A program made the position numbers and the translations under genes. This document shows positions 61,054 to 64,000 of a stretch of DNA of 64,000 nucleotides, piece by piece (position 1 is the first letter of the stretch; the number at the start of each line of letters is the position of its first letter). The DNA comes from Agromyces cerinus (GTDB taxonomy: Bacteria > Actinomycetota > Actinomycetes > Actinomycetales > Microbacteriaceae), in assembly GCF_016907835.1 (NCBI RefSeq), contig NZ_JAFBCT010000001.1, forward strand, positions 2,852,001 through 2,916,000, in the 5' to 3' direction. The notes beneath the pieces were generated by a model that saw nothing but the letters and a program-made list of their open reading frames with translations, did no database searches and was not told where the DNA came from.

Positions 61054-62588
61054 CGGATTGCTCCGAGCATGTCGCCGATGTCGGGCTGGAAGAGCGAGAT
61101 CGGAAGGGCGATGCCGTAGTCGGCGATGCGCTCGGCGAACCTGGGGCGCACACCGGTCGGCTCGATGCGACCCCGCAGCCGCCCCTCCTCGTCGTATCCC
61201 GCCGAATAGTCGAAGCTGAACGCGTCCTGCAGGGTGATGATGTCGCCCTCCATGCCGTGCACCTCGGTGATGTGCGTGATACGTCGCACGCCGTCCTTGT
61301 GCCGGGTGATCTGCACGATGATGTCGATCGCCGAGGAGATCTGCTCGCGAATCGCGCGCAGCGGCAGGTCCATCCCGGCCATGAGCACGAGCGTCTCCAT
61401 ACGCGAGACCGCGTCTCGCGGCGAGTTCGCGTGCAGCGTCGAGATCGATCCCTCGTGACCCGTGTTCATCGCCTGCAGCATGTCGAGCGATTCGGCGCCG
61501 CGCACCTCGCCGACGACGATGCGGTCGGGCCGCATGCGCAGCGAGTTGCGAACGAGGTCGCGGATCGTGATCTCGCCGCGACCTTCGATGTTGGCGGGGC
61601 GCGACTCGAGTCGCACGACGTGCTCCTGCTGCAGCTGCAGCTCGACCGCGTCTTCGATGGTGATGATGCGTTCATCGCCGGGGATGAACGCCGAGAGCAC
61701 GTTCAGCAGGGTGGTCTTACCGGTGCCGGTGCCGCCCGAGACGAGGATGTTCATCTTCGCCCGCACCGCGGCGTCGAGCACCGTCGCGACCTCGCGTGTC
61801 ATGCTGCCGAAGTTGATGAGGTCGTTCACCGTGTAGGGGGTTCCCGCGAACTTGCGGATGGTCAACGAGGCGCCGTCGACGGCCAGCGGCGGGATGATCG
61901 CGTTGACTCGGGAGCCGTCGTCGAGACGGGCGTCGACGAGCGGCGAGGACTCGTCGATGCGACGACCGACCCGGGCGACGATGCGTTCGATGACGCGGCG
62001 CAGTTGCGGCTCGCCGGTGAAACGGTGCGCGGTCTCCTGCAAACGGCCGTTGCGCTCGACGTAGAGCCGGTCGAAGCGGTTGACCATGATCTCGCTCACG
62101 GTCGGGTCGGCGAGCAGCGGCTCCAGCGGGCCGTAGCCGAGCACATCGGCACCGATGTCGTCGATGAGTCGGTTGCGTTCGGCGGTCGACAGGGCGAGCT
62201 GTTCGCCGGCGACGATGTCGGCGAGCTCTGCTCGAGCGAGCAGGTGCAGCTGCTCCTCAGTGAGGGAGGCGTCGTTGAGTCGCGATCCGATGCGCCCGAA
62301 GAGCTCTTCTGCGGCCTTCTCCTTCACAGCCGCGAGCGGGTCGACCGACCCCGTGGGTCGAGCTGCTGCGGGGCGCGGCTGGGCCGGGGGCTGGAACATC
62401 GTGGGCTCGGTGGCGGCCGTGGGGGGTTGCGTCTCGGGCGCCGAATCGGCGTCAGCCGCAGCCGGCTGGACGGATGCCTCAGCCGGACCCGGCGCGTCGG
62501 TGGTCACGGGTTCTGCAGCAGCGAACGGGTCCGCCGGCGCTGTCGCCTGCGTCTTGCCGAGCGCACTCAGCCGATCATTCAGGTTCAC
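61050..62588 (-). CDS. tadA: Tad pilus secretion ATPase TadA/CpaF
   Basis: The 512-aa ATPase has a Pro/Ala-rich N-terminus (to about residue 85). The type II/IV secretion domain carries Walker [15 protein letters not shown], the Asp box [15 protein letters not shown], Walker [13 protein letters not shown] and the His box [20 protein letters not shown]. The GTG at 62588 overlaps the tadZ stop by 14 nt. It powers pilus assembly at the inner membrane. The visible order tadZ-tadA-tadB-tadC is standard. Confidence 0.92.
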   Translation of the reverse strand: MNLNDRLSALGKTQATAPADPFAAAEPVTTDAPGPAEASVQPAAADADSAPETQPPTAATEPTMFQPPAQPRPAAARPTGSVDPLAAVKEKAAEELFGRIGSRLNDASLTEEQLHLLARAELADIVAGEQLALSTAERNRLIDDIGADVLGYGPLEPLLADPTVSEIMVNRFDRLYVERNGRLQETAHRFTGEPQLRRVIERIVARVGRRIDESSPLVDARLDDGSRVNAIIPPLAVDGASLTIRKFAGTPYTVNDLINFGSMTREVATVLDAAVRAKMNILVSGGTGTGKTTLLNVLSAFIPGDERIITIEDAVELQLQQEHVVRLESRPANIEGRGEITIRDLVRNSLRMRPDRIVVGEVRGAESLDMLQAMNTGHEGSISTLHANSPRDAVSRMETLVLMAGMDLPLRAIREQISSAIDIIVQITRHKDGVRRITHITEVHGMEGDIITLQDAFSFDYSAGYDEEGRLRGRIEPTGVRPRFAERIADYGIALPISLFQPDIGDMLGAIR

Positions 62589-63903
62589 TGGTCCGCCGCC
62601 TTCTCTGGATCTTGCTTCGCTTGGGGAACGCCTCCGGTGCGATGCGCAGCACGATCGAACGGATCGCCTTCGCCGCAGGGTCGCGCACGTCGTCGTGAAT
62701 GAGCGGCACACCGCGGTTGCTCGCCAGCAGCACCGCCGACGACTTCGGCACTTCGACATCGACCGGCGCGCCGATGATGTGCTCGACGTCCTTGATGGTC
62801 AGTCCGCTGTTCTTGTCGGTCTGGTTGACGACGAGGTGACGATTCCCGGGCATGAGGCCGAGCCTCGTCAGCAGTTCGAACTCGGTGCGCATGGCGCGCA
62901 GGCTCGGCACGCCCATGTTGGTCACGAACACGGCGTCGGTGACGTGCTCGAGGGCGACGAGCGTGTGCTCGCCGAGCCCCGGCGTGGTGTCGACGATCAC
63001 GTAGCGGAACGTGGCGCGAAGCCGCTCGATGAGGCGGGCGAGTGCGAGCGGGGCGACCTGGTCTCCGAGTTCGGGCGACGGTGCGCTCGCGATGACGAAG
63101 AACCCGTCTTCGTGGTGCGTCAGCGTGGTCTTCAACACGATCTCGTCGGCCGCGACATCCGCCACCGCGTCGACGATCGTGCGCGTCGGCGCGAGCGCGA
63201 GCGCCGCCGTGATGTCGCCGAACTGCAGGTCGGCGTCCACGAGCACGACGGAGTTCGGGGCGACTTCGGCGAGACCGGTCGCCAGGTTGATCGCGATCGT
63301 CGTCTTGCCCTGACCGCCCTTCGGCGCGACCACGGCGATCGCCTCCGACGGGGTGCCGGCTTCGAGCGGCGGGAACTCCCATTCCGGCACGGCCGGCTCC
63401 GGCTCCGGCGCCGCTGCGGGTTCTGCGGCGACGTCTTCGACTCCCGCCGACTCGTCGACGAGGTCCACGAATGGCATGTCGTCGACCTCGAGCGCCAGCG
63501 GGGCGTCGAAGTCGTGCGATTCGGCGCGGCCGTTGGCGACGAGCCAGGCCGACAGCCGATCGAGGAGCGCCAGCGTCGTGTCGTCGCTGGCATCGGGGCT
63601 CAGCACGGCGTGGAGTGAGAGCTCGTCGACCCAGTCCTCGAGATCCGAGCGCTGTTCGCGCACGACGATGAGGCCGAGGTCGGGATGCTTCACTGCGAGC
63701 GCCTCGACGAGTCCCTTCGTCTCCTCGTAGTTCAGCACCGGTCCGAGCAGTGCCACGCGCGGCTGCCCGTTGGTGCGGCTCACGACGGCGTCCGGGCCGA
63801 ACGTGAGGAACTCCCCCGGGATCACGGCAAGCCGTTCGCCGAGCAGAGCCCGGAGCCGGGTCTCATACTCGGCGGAACGACTGACCAGGAGGTAGGGGAG
63901 CAT
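62575..63903 (-). CDS. tadZ: Tad pilus localisation ATPase TadZ/CpaE
   Basis: The 442-aa protein has an N-terminal receiver-like domain (about residues 1-130) and a ParA/MinD-type ATPase domain after an Ala/Glu/Pro-rich linker. The deviant Walker A is VVAPKGGQGKTTIAINLATG, followed by VLVDADLQFGDITAALAL and IVDTTPGLGEHT. ATG at 63903 overlaps the TAA of the preceding gene (TAATG). It positions the Tad machinery in the cell. Confidence 0.9.
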   Translation of the reverse strand: MLPYLLVSRSAEYETRLRALLGERLAVIPGEFLTFGPDAVVSRTNGQPRVALLGPVLNYEETKGLVEALAVKHPDLGLIVVREQRSDLEDWVDELSLHAVLSPDASDDTTLALLDRLSAWLVANGRAESHDFDAPLALEVDDMPFVDLVDESAGVEDVAAEPAAAPEPEPAVPEWEFPPLEAGTPSEAIAVVAPKGGQGKTTIAINLATGLAEVAPNSVVLVDADLQFGDITAALALAPTRTIVDAVADVAADEIVLKTTLTHHEDGFFVIASAPSPELGDQVAPLALARLIERLRATFRYVIVDTTPGLGEHTLVALEHVTDAVFVTNMGVPSLRAMRTEFELLTRLGLMPGNRHLVVNQTDKNSGLTIKDVEHIIGAPVDVEVPKSSAVLLASNRGVPLIHDDVRDPAAKAIRSIVLRIAPEAFPKRSKIQRRRRTSEPE

Positions 63904-64000
63904 TAGAACGCGTTGCTTCCGGTCACCGGCGCCGTGCCGCTGTTGTCAGTCAGGTCGTTTTCGAGCGTGAGCCACATCTGCGCGTAGTCCCCTGCCTCGC
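63903..64000 (-). CDS. Partial gene upstream of tadZ, probably CpaB/RcpC-type
   Basis: Only the last 31 codons and stop lie in the window. They read EAGDYAQMWLTLEN, then DLTDNSGTAPVTGSNAF. Position directly before tadZ suggests an SAF-domain pilus assembly protein (CpaB/RcpC), by operon order alone. Confidence 0.5.
   Translation of the reverse strand, partial: EAGDYAQMWLTLENDLTDNSGTAPVTGSNAF

Overview
This window comes from a high-GC (about 70 %) actinobacterium. Gene content, codon use and repeat style point to Microbacteriaceae (Agromyces/Microbacterium-like). The grounds are near-exclusive G/C-ending codons, GTG starts, stand-alone DUF1918, FBP and M23 proteins, and a carbohydrate ABC transporter lacking its own ATPase. 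The genus is an inference, because no rRNA or species marker is present. No prophage, integrase, transposase, CRISPR array or plasmid function was seen.

Layout. 0-3.5 kb: the end of a TetR regulator, divergent from a coupled MFS exporter and amidohydrolase. 3.5-4 kb: an 86-aa sigma-region-4-like protein coupled to a 34-aa ORF. 4-14 kb: an amine/GABA catabolic cluster (APC permease, universal stress protein, putrescine-type amine oxidase, succinate-semialdehyde-type dehydrogenase, glutamate dehydrogenase, GabT), divergent from a PucR regulator. 14-24 kb: beta-glucosidase, small housekeeping genes, EF-G-binding-type zinc protein, bile-acid-type symporter, a sulfur-scavenging-type pair (class V aminotransferase and FMN monooxygenase), fatty-acid desaturase and MarR. 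23-30 kb: envelope genes (Stealth phosphotransferase, cardiolipin synthase, phosphoesterase, GT4 glycosyltransferase) and CorA with an unusual leader. 30-38 kb: membrane proteins, DEAD-box helicase, DHA2 exporter, AraC-GyrI regulator and NYN-LOTUS protein.

38-42.3 kb looks accessory, with a visibly lower GC and different codon choice. It holds a tiny ORF, an amidohydrolase and an S41 peptidase in one coupled operon, then an uracil-DNA-glycosylase-like gene, and it ends at tRNA-Met and tRNA-Thr. 42.6-50.5 kb is a maltooligosaccharide regulon: cyclomaltodextrinase-type GH13, malG, malF, malE, and a divergent alpha-glucosidase with two LacI-type operators. A LacI repressor lies at 55.1 kb. 50.5-59 kb: CHY zinc finger, M23 peptidase, inositol-phosphatase-type enzyme, tRNA-Tyr, PH-domain protein, YajQ, a frameshifted AbiEi-type gene between two copies of a 55-bp palindrome, and an alpha/beta hydrolase. 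59.2-64 kb: a Tad/Flp pilus operon (tadZ, tadA, tadB, tadC and the tail of the preceding gene) running off the right edge.

Most genes look ordinary. The points worth a second look are the peptide-amidohydrolase-S41 operon, the paired palindromes around the broken AbiEi gene, the corA leader with small ORF and hairpin, the malE-malF hairpin, several dispersed palindromic repeats (one inside a coding sequence), and a window-wide excess of GGATGC/GCATCC.
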